DNA of 64,000 nucleotides from Brachypalpus laphriformis (Eukaryota > Arthropoda > Insecta > Diptera > Syrphidae), in the NCBI GenBank assembly GCA_945910035.1, contig OX246757.1:17820817-17884816 (forward strand), given 5' to 3'. The notes under the pieces were generated by a model, which saw only the letters and a program-made list of their open reading frames with translations, ran no database searches and had not been told where the DNA came from. How positions within the stretch are numbered: position 1 is the first letter of the stretch; each line of letters begins with the position of its first letter. The translations under genes were made by a program, and so were the position numbers. This document shows positions 37,664 through 48,634 of the stretch, in pieces.

Positions 37664-38800
37664 ACTGGATGGAAATACAATGTTCTTGGATTTCATACAG
37701 AAATTGGTGTTGTAGTACCAGTGCTCTTTGTCTGGTTGTGGTGGAACACTTGGTTTAGCAGTGAAAGGTGTGGTCGTACCTTAAATGTCCTGTGAGTATA
37801 TTGTTCCTCTTTATTGGATGGAAATACGTTGTTCTTGGATTTCATACAGATATTGGTCTTGTATACGGCCAAACAGAGCCGTGCACAGCCCGGAGTTATA
37901 TTCAAAAGAAGTACCAGTGCTCTTCGTCTGGTTGTGGTGGAACACTTGGCTTAGCAGTGAAAGGTGTGGTCGTACCTTAAATGTCCTCTGAGTAAATTGT
38001 TCTTCTTTATTGGATGAAAATACGTTGCTCTTGGCTTTTATACAGATATTGGTCTTATATATGGCCAAACAGAGCCGTGCACAGTCCGGAGTTTTATTCA
38101 AAAGAAGTACCAGTGCTCTTCGTCTGGTTGTGGTGGAACACTCTGTTTTGCAGTTGAAGGTGTCGTCGCACCTTAAATGTACTATGAGTAAATTGGTACT
38201 CTTCGCTGGACGGAAATACGTTGTTCTCGAATTTCGTACAGAAAGTGGTCTTGTATACGGCCAAACAGAGCCGTGCACAGTCCTTAATTTTATTCAAAAG
38301 AAGTACCACTGCTCTTCGTCTGGTTGTGGTGGAACACTTGGTTTAGGAGTGAAAGGTGTTCTCGTACCTTAAATGTCCTGTGAGTAAATTGCTCCCCTTT
38401 ATTGGATGGAAATACGCTGCTCTTGGCTTCCATACAGATATTGGTCTTGTATACGACCAAACAGAGCAATGCACAGTCCGGAGTTGTATTCAAAAGAAGT
38501 ACCAGTGCTCTCCGTCTGGTTGTGGTGGAACACTTTGTTTTGCAGTTGAAGGTGTCGTCGCACCTTAAATGTACTGTGAGTAAATTGTTACTCTTCGCTG
38601 GACGGAAATACGCTGTTCTTGGATTTCGTACAGAAATTGGTCTTGTATACGGCCAAACAGAGCCGTGCGCAGTCCGGAGTTTTATTCAAAAGAAGTACCA
38701 GTGCTCTTCGTCTGGTTGTGGTGGAACACTTTGTTTTGCAGTTGAATTTGTGGTCACTCCTTCAATGTCCTGCGAGTAAATTGTTCCTCTTTATTGGATG
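37664..38800 (+). repeat. 196-bp satellite array, segment 6
   Basis: About six units, visibly more diverged than the rest (ggtgtcgtcgcacc, cgaatttcgtacagaaagtgg, gcttttatacagatattgg). The first unit is shortened: it jumps from gaaattggtgttgta to gtaccagtgctc at about 37714, losing about 60 bp. Its right end, ttggatg at 38794-38800, is the target duplication of the LOA/I-like element. Confidence 0.95.
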
Positions 38801-39144
38801 TTAATCTCCTACATGACTACACACCTCGCCGTGGTGTAGGGGCCTAGTAATGGTCAAGGATTCTCGGGTATTTCCCCAGATGAGACATGAAGCCAAGTTG
38901 TAGTCGTCCTAATCCCTCCCCGTCATATCCTTTCCTTCCCTCTCTCCTCTCCGGTGGGCCGGATCAAGGTGTAATACGACCCGTGCCGAGGATCAGCCGG
39001 GCTGGGGGCCCACTTTAAATAATAGTCCAGTCGCTAACGGATTATCCGGATACCTGGCGACCTCCGGATTAGCCTGCCTTGCCTGCACAATGCGGATCTC
39101 TGTGCAGGTCGACTTCCCATTCTCCGCCACTCGTGGGTCCAAAT
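38801..39144 (+). other. 5' leader of the LOA/I-like element
   Basis: Non-satellite sequence from the target duplication to the proposed ORF1 ATG at 39145, with a GC-rich middle (ctccggtgggccggatcaag). I recognise no promoter motif. Confidence 0.55.
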
Positions 39145-40459
39145 ATGAACGACAAAAAACAAAAACATACAAAAAATATAAAAAAGATAAAGAAAGAGGA
39201 CGGTCCTCTTAAAAAACCGTCTTCCAGCCTCCTGGGAAGCATACCCGCAAGCTCTGCTGTGGCAGTCCCATCTATCGCATTGGCCTTGAGGCCTAGCACT
39301 AGCGTGGCAAGCAGTTGCAAGCAGGTTGACGCCCCCAGGATTGCTGAACGCGCGTCTGGTACACTGGCGGATAGGACAGTGGTGTCAACACCTGGTACCA
39401 TCGTAAAACCAGACCATCAAACGCCTCGGCACTCAAACGTGTCCAGCTCCCCCCTGACTCATCCAGCAAGGACTTGCTGTCCAAACGCCAGAGGTCTCAG
39501 CATGAGTCTCCCACCCTTGCCAAGAAGACCAAAGCAGTACAGTCCATCGCTTCTACCAAGCCCTTCAACCAAGTGCTTAAGGCACACTTGGAGATTGCGG
39601 TCGTTGACCATAGCGATCCGGATGGCAGCATTACGGCGGAAAAGTGGAGGAAGGTGGAGATTAAACTCGCCACCAACTGTCTCCAAATCCTACGTGACCA
39701 TCCCGGCCCTGATGTTTCCTGCAGGGATATTGGCTGGCATCAAGGGCATGTCAAACTCATTGCCTGCGCTGACCAAGGATCGAGGGATCTCTATAAACTT
39801 TCTGTCTCCAGATTAGGACAAGTTTGGCCGGGTGCACAGTTGGAGGTCGTGGAAAAGGACCAGATTCCTAACCGGCCAAGAAAACGTGCTACCATTCCGG
39901 CTGAACCCTCTGATCCTAAAATTATCCTGGATATTCTGAAGGCAAATAACAGCTCCCTTCCTACCCATAATTGGAAGATTGCCAAAGTGGACGAGCCGAG
40001 AGGAGACATCAGAAGTGTGATCATTGTTATCAATGAAGAGTCTCTGGTCCCTTGGCATCTTCTAAATGGGTAATAAATTAAGGATTCAGCTCCATCACCT
40101 TGAAAGTCTATAAATGTGACGAGAAGGAGCTCGAGAAAGTATCTCCCAAGCAGGTTGGAGTCCCTTCTGCACCAGCTAAGAACACCTCTCCTTCCGAGCC
40201 CCTTCCCTCGCTCCCTTGCGTCGATCCATCTTTTTCGGTGGTTGACTTCTCGTCGACAGACACCGAGATGGTTGACGCTCTTTTGAAACTGGACTTTTCT
40301 GGTCCTCCCTCTCCCTCTCCATCACTTCAGGACAGTGACCCATGTGGCCTCTCTCTCGAGGATGACCTTCTGTCATCAGATTCAGAGGAAGCCAACAATA
40401 CCGTGGTAATGGTATCTGTAGCGAGAAGTAGCCCCAATGCTGCGGATCCTACAGATTAA
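39145..40459 (+). pseudogene. LOA/I-like ORF1 (gag-like), frameshifted
   Basis: The frame starts at ATG 39145 with a lysine-rich N terminus (MNDKKQKHTKNIKKIKK) and runs to about 39450. It then continues one frame over through 40073 (segments LEIAVVDHSDPDG, WRKVEIKLATNCLQ, PRGDIRSVIIVINEES). A second shift near 40075 leads to an acidic, serine- and proline-rich tail (SPSPSLQDSDPCGLSLEDD) ending at 40459. At least two frameshifts are therefore needed to read it through. No CCHC knuckle is visible in this part. The end overlaps the ORF2 start at 40437 by 23 bp, a common layout in these elements. Role, from family knowledge: RNA-binding nucleocapsid-like protein. Confidence 0.65.
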
Positions 40460-43400
40460 CCTGCATCACTCCATCACGGCTTCGGCCTCCCTCATTCTCC
40501 GGCTCAGCAAATACGGGGAAGACTTAGTCTTGATCCAGGAACCATGGGTTGTTGGAAACCGGGTTTGTGGACTCAAGACTCCAAACTACAAATTAATCTA
40601 CGCAAGAAAGGAAGGTAAACCGAGATCCTGTATCCTTGCGAAGACCCATCTAAACATTCTTTTACTCTCTAATTTCAGCAATCAAGACATATTCGCTACC
40701 AACCTGGAATTGCGATCAAGAAATTACTGGTTGGTATCGGCTTATTTAGGTCACGATCTTGCGGGCCCACTTCCCCCGGACATCTTGGGGAGCTTGAATG
40801 CTGTTGCAGAGAGCCGAAACACTGGTCTCATCATTGGCTGTGATGCGAATGCCCATCACTCAATCTGGGGCAGTTCCGACATAAGTGTAAGAGGTGAGCA
40901 ACTTTTTGACTTTATCCTTAGTACTAAACTCCTAATCTGTAACAGGGGGTCCAAACCGACCTTCATTACTCGTAACCGACAAGAAGTCCTGGACATCACT
41001 CTTGTCTCCGATGATTTATATAACTCGGTTAAGGACTGGAGAGTCTCTGATGAGCACTCTTTTTCAGACCACCGTTACCTTCAATTTAGTCTTGATGACT
41101 ATCTGCCTGACGAGATGGCTTTTAGGAATTATAGGAAAACCAACTAGTCCCTTTATAGGAAACGTTTATTAACGCTTATTCCCTCCCATCTGCCTACTGA
41201 ACCTTCTTGCACTGAAGACCTCGACGATTTAGTCAACACCCTAACATCGGCACTAAATGGTGCCATGGCCGAGGCCTGCCCACTCCGCAAACCTCGAGGT
41301 AAAATGAAACCTCCCTGGTGGAATGCAAATCTCAGTACTCTTAGGAAAGACAGTAGGCTCCTTTTTAATACTGCTAAAAGCTCCCGTGAGACGACCGACT
41401 GGGACTCCTATAAACTGTCTCTCAGAAAATACAAAATCTCACTGAGGAAGAAGCAACGACGCTCCTGGAGACTTTTCTGCGACAGCATTGAAGAGTCCTC
41501 GGAAGCTTCCAGGTTGCGGAAAATCCTCTCTAAAAGCCCTGCTACACCCAGCTTCCTTTTGCATCCGGATGGTTACTGGACCTCCTCTGCGGAGGAATCC
41601 ATTGACATCTTACTGGATACCCACTTTCCTGGTAGCTCCCCTGTTGCTATATCGCGAGAGGGAAATCCCCCCCTCAACCTTGCAGCAACTCGTTAGTCTT
41701 GATAACTACAGAAAAGATCCGTTGGGCCATGCGCAGTTTCAAACCCTTCAAGTCCACAGGACCTGACGGTGTTGTTCCAGCTGAAATTCAGCAATGCGAG
41801 GACATTGTGCTTCCATGGCTCAAAGTCATCTTGTCGGGCTGTCTAAATCTGGTCTATATTCCCAAACTATGGACCGAGGTTGAAGTCATATTCATACCTA
41901 ACGCAGGAAAGAGCTCGCACGTGGAACCAAAGGATTTCTGACCTATCAGTCTATCGTCCTTTCTGCTCAAAACGTTAGAAAGGTTAATTGATATCCATCT
42001 TCGGCAAAGCATTAGCCCAGCTCTGCTCTCGCCGTCCCAACATGCGTACTGCAAAGGCAAATCGGTTGAGACTGCCTTACATTCGCTTGTGCGCATCATC
42101 GAAAAATCATTGAGCATCAAAGAATACACCATAGTGGCTTTCCTTGACATTGAGGGAGCTTTTAACAATGTCAAACCAAAGGCAATTACCGACGCACATG
42201 TAAATCTGAAAGTGGATACCTCGCTCGGAGTGTTGATCAATCAATTACTTACATGCAGGATTATCAACACGCAGCTGGGCGGAGCATCGGCCAGAAGAAT
42301 TGCTCGCTGCGGTACACCTCAAGGTGGAGTCTTGTCACCTCTTCTGTGGAACCTGGTAGTTAATGAACTACTGTTGGACCTGGATACGTCAGCTTGTAGA
42401 GTGATCGCCTATGCTGATGACATTGCTATTGCTTCCTCCGGTAAACACCCGGACACTCTGAGGAATATCCTCCAATATGCTCTCCTTCGGCTCACCAAAT
42501 GGGCCTCCAATTGTGGACTGGGGGTTAACCCCCATAAAACGGAACTCGTTCTTTTCACGAGGAAATATAAAGTTCCCCTCATAGACCCTAATTTGATAAA
42601 TGGCACCAGTCTCACCTTCTCTGAAAACGCAAAATATCTGGGTCTTATTTTGGATAGGAAATTAAACTCGAAGGCCAATCTACTAGAGCGCGTCAAGAAA
42701 GCTAATGTTGCTCTCTATTCCTGTAAAAAGGCTATAGGTAGGAGCTGGGGTATTAAACCTCAAATCACCCATTGACTATACGTGTCCGTTACCAGGCCTA
42801 TACTACTATATGGCGTGATCGTATGGTGGCGTGCTCTTGAAAGGGCTGTCCACCTCACTCAACTAGCTAAGGTGCAAAGATCTGCATGCATCTGCATCAG
42901 TGGTGCACTTAGAACTACTCCCTCCGCGGCACTGGACATCTTGTTCAACCTGCTACCCTTAGATATTTTCGGGAAAAAGATGGCTGCCTGTGCGGCCATC
43001 CGCTTGAAAGCCTCCTCTCAGTGGTCTAGCTATCGCTTTGGCCACTCCTCGATCCTTGATCTTCTCAACTTCAAACACGAAAACACGGACTACACCCCGC
43101 CGAAACTGAGATTTGACCGTAACTTCCGTACGAGCATCCCTAACCGGGATGTATGGGACACCTCCCCCGCTGTCGATGGTAGTTCGGTTCACTTCTTTAC
43201 AGATGGATCTAAGATGGAGGGTGGGGTGGGTTGTAGTGTTTTCTCCGAACAGCTCAATCTGGGCATCTCTTTCCGCCTCCCTGATCATTGTAGCGTTTTC
43301 CAGGCGGAAATCATGGCGATTAAAGAAGCCCTGTCCTGGCTGAAATGTAATGTATTATCTGTCAGGGATATTAGTATTTTCACTGACAGCCAAGCGGCAA

Positions 43401-44029
43401 TCAAGTCCCTGGAATCGTTCTCCTACACTTCAAAGGCTGCCTTAAACTGTCGTCTATCTCTTATGGAGATGAGAGAGCAGTTCAACATTCACCTATGCTG
43501 GGTGCCGGGCCATAGAGACATTCTAGGTAACTGCAGGGCTGACGACCTCGCCAGACAGGGTACCACTCGAAGGCTTTTGCCTGAAAGGCAAGCCCTGGGT
43601 ATGCCCCACGCTACATGTAAGTATCTACTAAAGCTGAACGCTATTAGCGCGACCAACCTTATATGGGGAAACGGCTCAACGTGTCACATTTCGAGACAGA
43701 TATGGCCTAAGCTGGATCAAAAACGTAGTGCCGATCTGATCAAGTTAAAGCGTACACAAATCAGCTGCGTTGTCGGTGTTCTCACTGGACACTGTCTTAT
43801 AGGCCAGCACGCCAAAAGACTTGGCCTCTTCTCCAATGACTTCTGCAGAAGCTGTAGGGACGAGGAGGAGGAGGAAACCATCCTTCACCTCCTATGCACA
43901 TGTCCAGCCCTGTCGCATAAAAGAATGCTCCATCTAGGGTCCCCCTTCCTTGACGACCTCTGCGATCTGGCGTCCTTGGACGTCATGAGCATCCATCGCT
44001 TTGTCAAAAGCTCCGGTTGGTTTTGTTAG
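40437..44029 (+). pseudogene. LOA/I-like ORF2: endonuclease, reverse transcriptase, RNase H; broken
   Basis: The endonuclease is at 40437-41147: LQINLHHS, VLIQEPWV, IIGCDANAHHSIWGS, TFITRNRQEVLDITLVSDD and FSDHRYLQFSL. After an in-frame TAG at 41145 the same frame continues to another TAG at 41694, then the frame changes near 41697. RT lies at 41699-42775: STGPDGVVPAEI, DF then TGA at 41939 where arginine (CGA) is usual before PISL, FLDIEGAFNN, TPQGGVLSPLLWN and YADDIAIA. A TGA at 42773 stands where TGG is likely. RNase H at about 43190-43560 keeps FTDGSK, FQAEIMAIKEAL, IFTDSQAA, WVPGHRDILGN and ADDLA. The C terminus has CRSCRDEEEEETILHLLC. At least four stops and one frameshift make it non-functional. 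Confidence 0.85.
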
Positions 44030-44140
44030 TCCCTGAGTGGCCTAATGGTTTGATCCATGGTATCACAAAGGACCTTCGCTGGTCTAAGTGTGTCTACACT
44101 CTCGTGTGGACAGCCAACCTAACCTAACCTAACCTAACCT
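44030..44140 (+). other. 3' UTR and (AACCT)n tail of the LOA/I-like element
   Basis: About 85 bp of unique 3' sequence, with gtgtctacactctcgtgtgg just before the tail, followed by five AACCT units at 44116-44140. The last T overlaps the right target duplication. The inner part contains a dyad, cacact / tgtgg around ctcgtg. Its reverse complement is found at 57067-57121. Confidence 0.8.
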
Positions 44141-44146
44141 TGGTTG

Positions 44147-45827
44147 GAAATACGTTGTTCTTGGATTTCATACAGAAATTTGTTTTCTATACGGCCAAAC
44201 AGAGCCGTGCACAGTCCGGAGTTGTATTCAAAAGAAGTTCCAGTGCTCTTCGTCTGGTTGTGGTGGAACACTTTGTTTTGCAGTTGAAGGTGTGGTCGCA
44301 CTTTAAATGTCCTGTGAGTAAATTGTTCCTCTTCACTGGATGGAAACACGTTGTTCTTGGATTTCATACAGAAATTGGTCTTGTATACGGCAAAACAAAG
44401 CCGTGCACAGTCCGGAGTTGTATTTAAAAGAAGTACCAGTGCTCTTCGTCTGGTTGTGGTGGAACACTTTGCTTTGGAGTTGAAGGTGTGGTCCATTCTT
44501 CAATGTCCTGTGAGTAAATTGTTCCTCTTTATTGGATGGAAATACGTTGTTCTTGGATTTCATACAGAAATTGGTCTTGTATACGGCCAAATAGAGCCGT
44601 GCACAGTCCGGAGTTGTATTCAAAAGAATTACCAGTGCTCTTCGTCTGGTTGTGGTGGAACACTTTGTTTTGCAGTTGAAGGTGTGGTCGCACCTTAAAT
44701 GTCCTGTGAGTAAATTGTTCCTCTTTATTGGATGGAAATACGTTGTTCTTGGATTTCATACAGAAATTGGTCTTGTATATGGCTAAACAGAGCCGTGCAT
44801 AGTCCGGAGTTGTATTCAAAAGAAGTACCAGCGCTCTTCGTCTGGTTGTGGTGGAATACTTTGTTTTGCAGTTGAAGGTGTGGTCGCACCTTAAATGTCC
44901 TGTGAGTAAATTGTTCCCCTTTATTGGATGTAAATACGTTGTTGTTGGATTTCATACAGAAATTGGTCTTGTATATGGCCAAACAGAGCCGTGCACAGTC
45001 CGGAGTTGTATTCAAAAGAAGTCCCAGAGCTCATCGTCTGGTTGTGGTGGAACACTTGGTTTTGCAGTGGAAGGTGTTATCGTAGCTTAGATGCCCTATG
45101 AGTATGTTCTTCCTCTATTTAATGGAAATATGTTGTTCTTAGATCTCATACAGAAATTGGTCTTGTATATGGCCAAACAGAGCCGTGCACAGTCCGGAGT
45201 TGTATTCAAAAGAAGTACTAGTGCTCTTCGTCTGGTTGTGGTGGAACACTTTGTTTTGCTGTTGAAGGTGTGGTCGCACCTTAAATGTCCTCTGAGTAAA
45301 TACTTCCTCTTCATTGGATGGAAGTGCGCTGTTCTTGGATTTCGTACAGAAATTGGTCTTGTTTATGGGCAAACAGAGCCGTGCACAGACCGGAGTTGTA
45401 TTCAAAAGGAGTCCCAGAGCTCATCGTCTGGTTGTGGTCGAACATTTGGTTTTGCAGTGGAAGGTGTTATCGTAGACTAGATACCCTATGAGTATGTTGT
45501 TCCTCTATTGGATGGAAATACGTTGTTCTTGGATTTCATACAGAAATTAGTCTTGTATATGTCCAAACAGAGCCGTGCACAGTCCGGAGCTATATTCAAA
45601 AGAAGTCCCAAAGCTCATCGTCTGGTTGTGGTGGAACACTTGTTTTGCAGGGAATGGTGTGGACGTACGTTAGACGTCGTATGAGCATGTTGTTCCTCTA
45701 TTGGATGGAAATACTTATTTCTTGGATTTCATACAGAAATTGGTCTTGTATATCGCCAAACATAGCCGTTCACAGTCCAGAGCTGTATTCAAAAGAAGTC
45801 CCAGAGCTCATCGTCTGGTTGTGGTGG
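44147..45827 (+). repeat. 196-bp satellite array, segment 7 (diverging right edge)
   Basis: About 8.6 units after the LOA/I-like element. Divergence rises towards the right. The first units still match the core; those from about 45020 read gtcccagagctcatcgtctgg, cgtagcttagatgccctatg and tatgttcttcctctattt. Unit length also drifts. The last unit stops at gttgtggtgg (45827), where a LINE fragment begins; no satellite is seen further right. Confidence 0.93.
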
Positions 45828-47358
45828 GCCACAAAAGGCGTTACCATTCGCATTTCCAATGAAGCCAAATATCTGGGAGTGATTTTAGATAAGAAACTTC
45901 ATTGGTCTAAACACGTCGGGTCGAAAATATCTAAGGCGCTCTCAGTCTGCTGGCAGTGTAAAGAAGCTTTTCGCAAGACTTGGGGTTTATCACCGAATAA
46001 GGTTCTCTGGATCTACACGGCTTTGATGAGACCATTCCTCGCATATGCGCCGGTTTTTTATTGGAAGTGGCTCTTGCGTAAATATGTGGTTGCTTTTTAC
46101 ACGAAACTCCAAAGAACGGCTTGTCTCGGTTGCACGGGATCTTTCCCGGTTACACCTGGCTCTGCTCTAGACGCTTTGTTGAACTTATCTCACTCGATAC
46201 TTATATCATGGGTTGTACTATCAAAGCCATACATCATCTTAGGTGGGACGGTTTTTGGTACACTCCACACTGGAATTTTGGTGAACTTGTGCGACACTTA
46301 TCTTATTACTCTTGTCTTATGGATATGCCTTCTGATGCAATGACACCAGAACCCCAGCTGATGCGCAAATTCAGAGTCGACTTTCCTTGTGTCCAGACTG
46401 GCTTCGGTCAGAGTCTGACCCGGAAATGGAATGTAGTCGTATTTTCACGGATGGTTCCAAAACGAGTCAAGGGTCTGGCGCTGGTGTCTTCGTGGAAGTC
46501 GACAACATTAAACTTCACTTCTCGTTAGACAAATATGCGTCTGTTTTCCAAGCGGAAACTTATGCAATCCTAATAGCCATGATCTATGTTCTGAAGAACA
46601 AGTGGAAGGGACGTAGCATTTGTGTCTGTAGTGACAGTCAGGCTGCGCTTAAAGCCTTGCTTAACCCTTTAACCACTTCCAAAATAATTCGTCAAACCAA
46701 AACTCTTTGAACTCGGTCGTAAGGCTGAATTCTCTTTCTCCTATCTGGGTCCCGGGTCACACTGGGATCTTGGGGAACGAGGTCTCCGATGAGATTGCTC
46801 GATAACCCTCAGAGGAGGCTTTTTCAGGTCCCGAGCCCATGTTGGGTCTCCCTGCGTTCTCGTTTAGGGCTTCCATTGACGATTGGGTCTCTCACGAGCA
46901 CAATTGTGCGTGGCACGACTCCTCAGGATGCAGGTTGACTAAACGCATGCTCCCGGACGTCTGTAAGAAATCAGCGGCATTCTTGTTGTCTCTCAGCAGA
47001 AAAGACTGTAGACAACTTATTGGCGTCTTGACAGGCCGCTCTGCTTTTGCCGAGCACCTTAACGTGTTGGGCTTAAGTGGCACTACAATCTGCGATGCTT
47101 GTGGAGAGAGCGACGACACCGCGGAACATTATCTCTGCCAGTGTCCGGTCTTTCCTCGTATCAGGTGGTAGATCCTCGGTGCGGATGTGGTGAGTGCTGG
47201 TACTGTAAACTCCTCATCACTGAAGTGCTTGCTTGGCTTTCTTAGAAAGTCAAGGAAATTCCAATAAAATGGGTAAATCAGGGTTTGCTCTCTGACAGTA
47301 CAATGGACCAGTTGTGTCTGGGTTCTCCAGTCGAATGTTTCCTATCCCGAAAAAAAAA
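45828..47358 (+). mobile_element. 5'-truncated RNase H-bearing LINE at the array edge
   Basis: It begins inside a reverse transcriptase C-terminal region and ends with a 3' UTR and a run of nine A at 47350-47358. It is a different family from the 38801 element (poly(A) rather than AACCT tail, different protein). I see no convincing target duplication: the left flank is satellite and the right is not. The insertion either came with a rearrangement, or the right flank is itself another element. Confidence 0.75.
45830..47267 (+). pseudogene. RT C-terminus and RNase H of an I/LOA/R1-group LINE, broken
   Basis: The frame opens with EAKYLGVILDKKLHWSKHV and WGLSPNKVLWIYTALMRPFLAYA, a typical end of RT. 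It shifts near 46150 into LEL-type linker sequence (LDTYIMGCTIKAIHHLRWDGFW) and shifts again near 46390. RNase H then has IFTDGSKTSQGSGAGVF, SVFQAETYAIL and VCSDSQAALKAL. After another shift near 46700 come WVPGHTGILGNEVSDEIAR and a stop at 46802. A further frame (46839 on) holds RQLIGVLTGRSAFAEHL and the knuckle-like CDACGESDDTAEHYLCQC, an in-frame stop at 47169, and the probable natural stop at 47265. At least three frameshifts and two stops; clearly dead. Confidence 0.8.
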
Positions 47359-47920
47359 GCCAGATATAAAAAAATTGTAATTATTATTTTTCGTTCAGTG
47401 GGTCGAGATCTATTAAAAAACATCAAAACATCGTGGCGCCACGGATATCGTAATATCCCCTCTGAGGATTCAGTCGCGATGTAAACCATATTTTAATATT
47501 TAACCTGAATACAGTCCTCTTAAGAATTGCTGTTTCCTAGTGAAACAGTATGTACATATTTACATAAAAGCTGCACATGTGTACATAAAAATAAAACAAC
47601 TCGTAAAATTATGAAATATTCTTTTATCGCAGAAATAGTGTTTTTGCGCTACTTTAACTATGTAACATTTTGTTATTGCAAAAATTGTTCATACCCATAA
47701 CTATGCAAACTAAATTCTGTTCCACGTGCAAATAAATTAATATTCTAAGAGAAATCCCAGAGGAAAAATAAACTTATAAACCTTAATATCTCCTAAGCTA
47801 GGTGAAAACGATAATTTTGGTACTTTATATTTTGTTCTTATATCTTCGAGATCTATAAAACTGCGTTTTCAAAACATGGTTCCACGGAAATCGTAATATC
47901 CCCAAATATTATACGAAAAG
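47359..47920. other. AT-rich stretch between LINE fragment and gypsy gag
   Basis: No convincing gene. It may contain the decayed 5' end of the gypsy element. A diverged direct repeat is visible: ccacggatatcgtaatatc at 47439 and ccacggaaatcgtaatatc at 47882, each followed by ccc and preceded by cgagatctat some 30 bp upstream. I could not match this region to the sequence after the gypsy integrase, so no LTR pair is called. Confidence 0.4.
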
Positions 47921-48455
47921 ATGTTAGGTTTCTTGACTAAATTAAATATAAGATCAAGTTTAACTGCCGATATTCCAGCTTGGTATAGTAGTAAACAAAA
48001 TGAACTAATGGTTTTAAAAATGTTTATAAATAAGTTAACAAACCAACCTCGGTTAATACTCCATGCGAGAAACGCTTCTAGTTTTAAAGACGCGAAAACG
48101 ATTTTAGCTGAAACCAATAATTTCTACCGAGTAGATATCTATTGAACCGAGACATTTTTCAACGAATAGTTTTGGTACCTTACAAAACACTACCACTCGT
48201 TATCCTAATCCGAGAAACCTGCAAAATTTAGGACATTTTCGGCAAAGTACACCAGGTAATTCTAGAAATTTTAATTTAGGAGATTCAGGACGTTTTTCAT
48301 AACATAATACACAAAATTCCCACCAGTACTATGAACGTTATTCCCAGAATTCTAAACCAAATTTTTCAGAAAGGTTTATGTAACGTGACTCTGGAAATTT
48401 TCGCCGAAATAACCAAAAGAATCACAGAAGAGGCTTTGAAAACTTTCAACGGTCT
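47921..48455 (+). pseudogene. gypsy gag, N-terminal part
   Basis: ATG at 47921 opens a frame with MLGFLTKLNIRSS, MFINKLTNQPRLILHARN and FKDAKTILAETNNFYRV, ending in TGA at about 48143. In a neighbouring frame the C-terminal gag-like part follows. It is rich in N, F, R, Q and G (SRNFNLGDSGRFS, SGNFRRNNQKNHRRGFENF), with two in-frame stops, and is cut at the BEL target site ggtct (48451-48455). Basic, asparagine- and arginine-rich tails without a zinc knuckle are known in this gypsy group. Role, by family: structural capsid and RNA binding. Confidence 0.65.
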
Positions 48456-48634
48456 TGTTTAGAAATAGTATGCGTTCAAACTGCCAAACTACACATAACA
48501 AACCCTATGTTTGATTTAATTTATATGTTCTCTCTTTTGATTGATCAAGTAACGTAACTTAAACTAAATCAACTTACTATTATGTGCTCTTGCCCTTGAA
48601 CTTGAAACTTATTGTTACAGTAATCCTAATTCTA

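Larger units (their letters stand above)
38801..44139 (+). mobile_element. LOA/I-like non-LTR retrotransposon, full-length but decayed
   Basis: The 5.3-kb element lies between ttggatg (38794-38800) and ttggttg (44140-44146), an imperfect 7-bp target duplication; removing it restores satellite phase. Order: leader, gag-like ORF1, then ORF2 with apurinic-type endonuclease, reverse transcriptase, RNase H and a C-terminal zinc-knuckle-like cluster, then a 110-bp 3' UTR ending in (AACCT)5 at 44116-44140. RNase H downstream of RT places it in the I/LOA/R1 group; endonuclease motifs (INLHHS, IQEPWV, GCDANAHHSIWG) look LOA-like to me. Both ORFs are broken. A 55-bp stub of the same 3' end occurs at 57067-57121. 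Confidence 0.85.

Noticed and set aside
1..38800. CRISPR-like regular repeat structure
   Set aside because: The whole 196-bp unit is repeated with no unique spacers, the context is eukaryotic with fly-type retrotransposons, and there are no cas genes.
39079..39816. 245-codon frame as the LOA/I-like ORF1
   Set aside because: The start fits only from 39145, and after about 39450 the family-like sequence is in another frame. The remainder of this frame is out-of-frame translation.
44116..44140. True telomere or interstitial telomeric array
   Set aside because: Only five AACCT units, located precisely at the 3' end of a LINE before its target duplication, with satellite continuing on the other side.
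45828..47358. Target duplication for the truncated LINE at the array edge (gccac / gccag)
   Set aside because: Only four bases match (gcca) and the flanks are of different origin (satellite left, non-satellite right).
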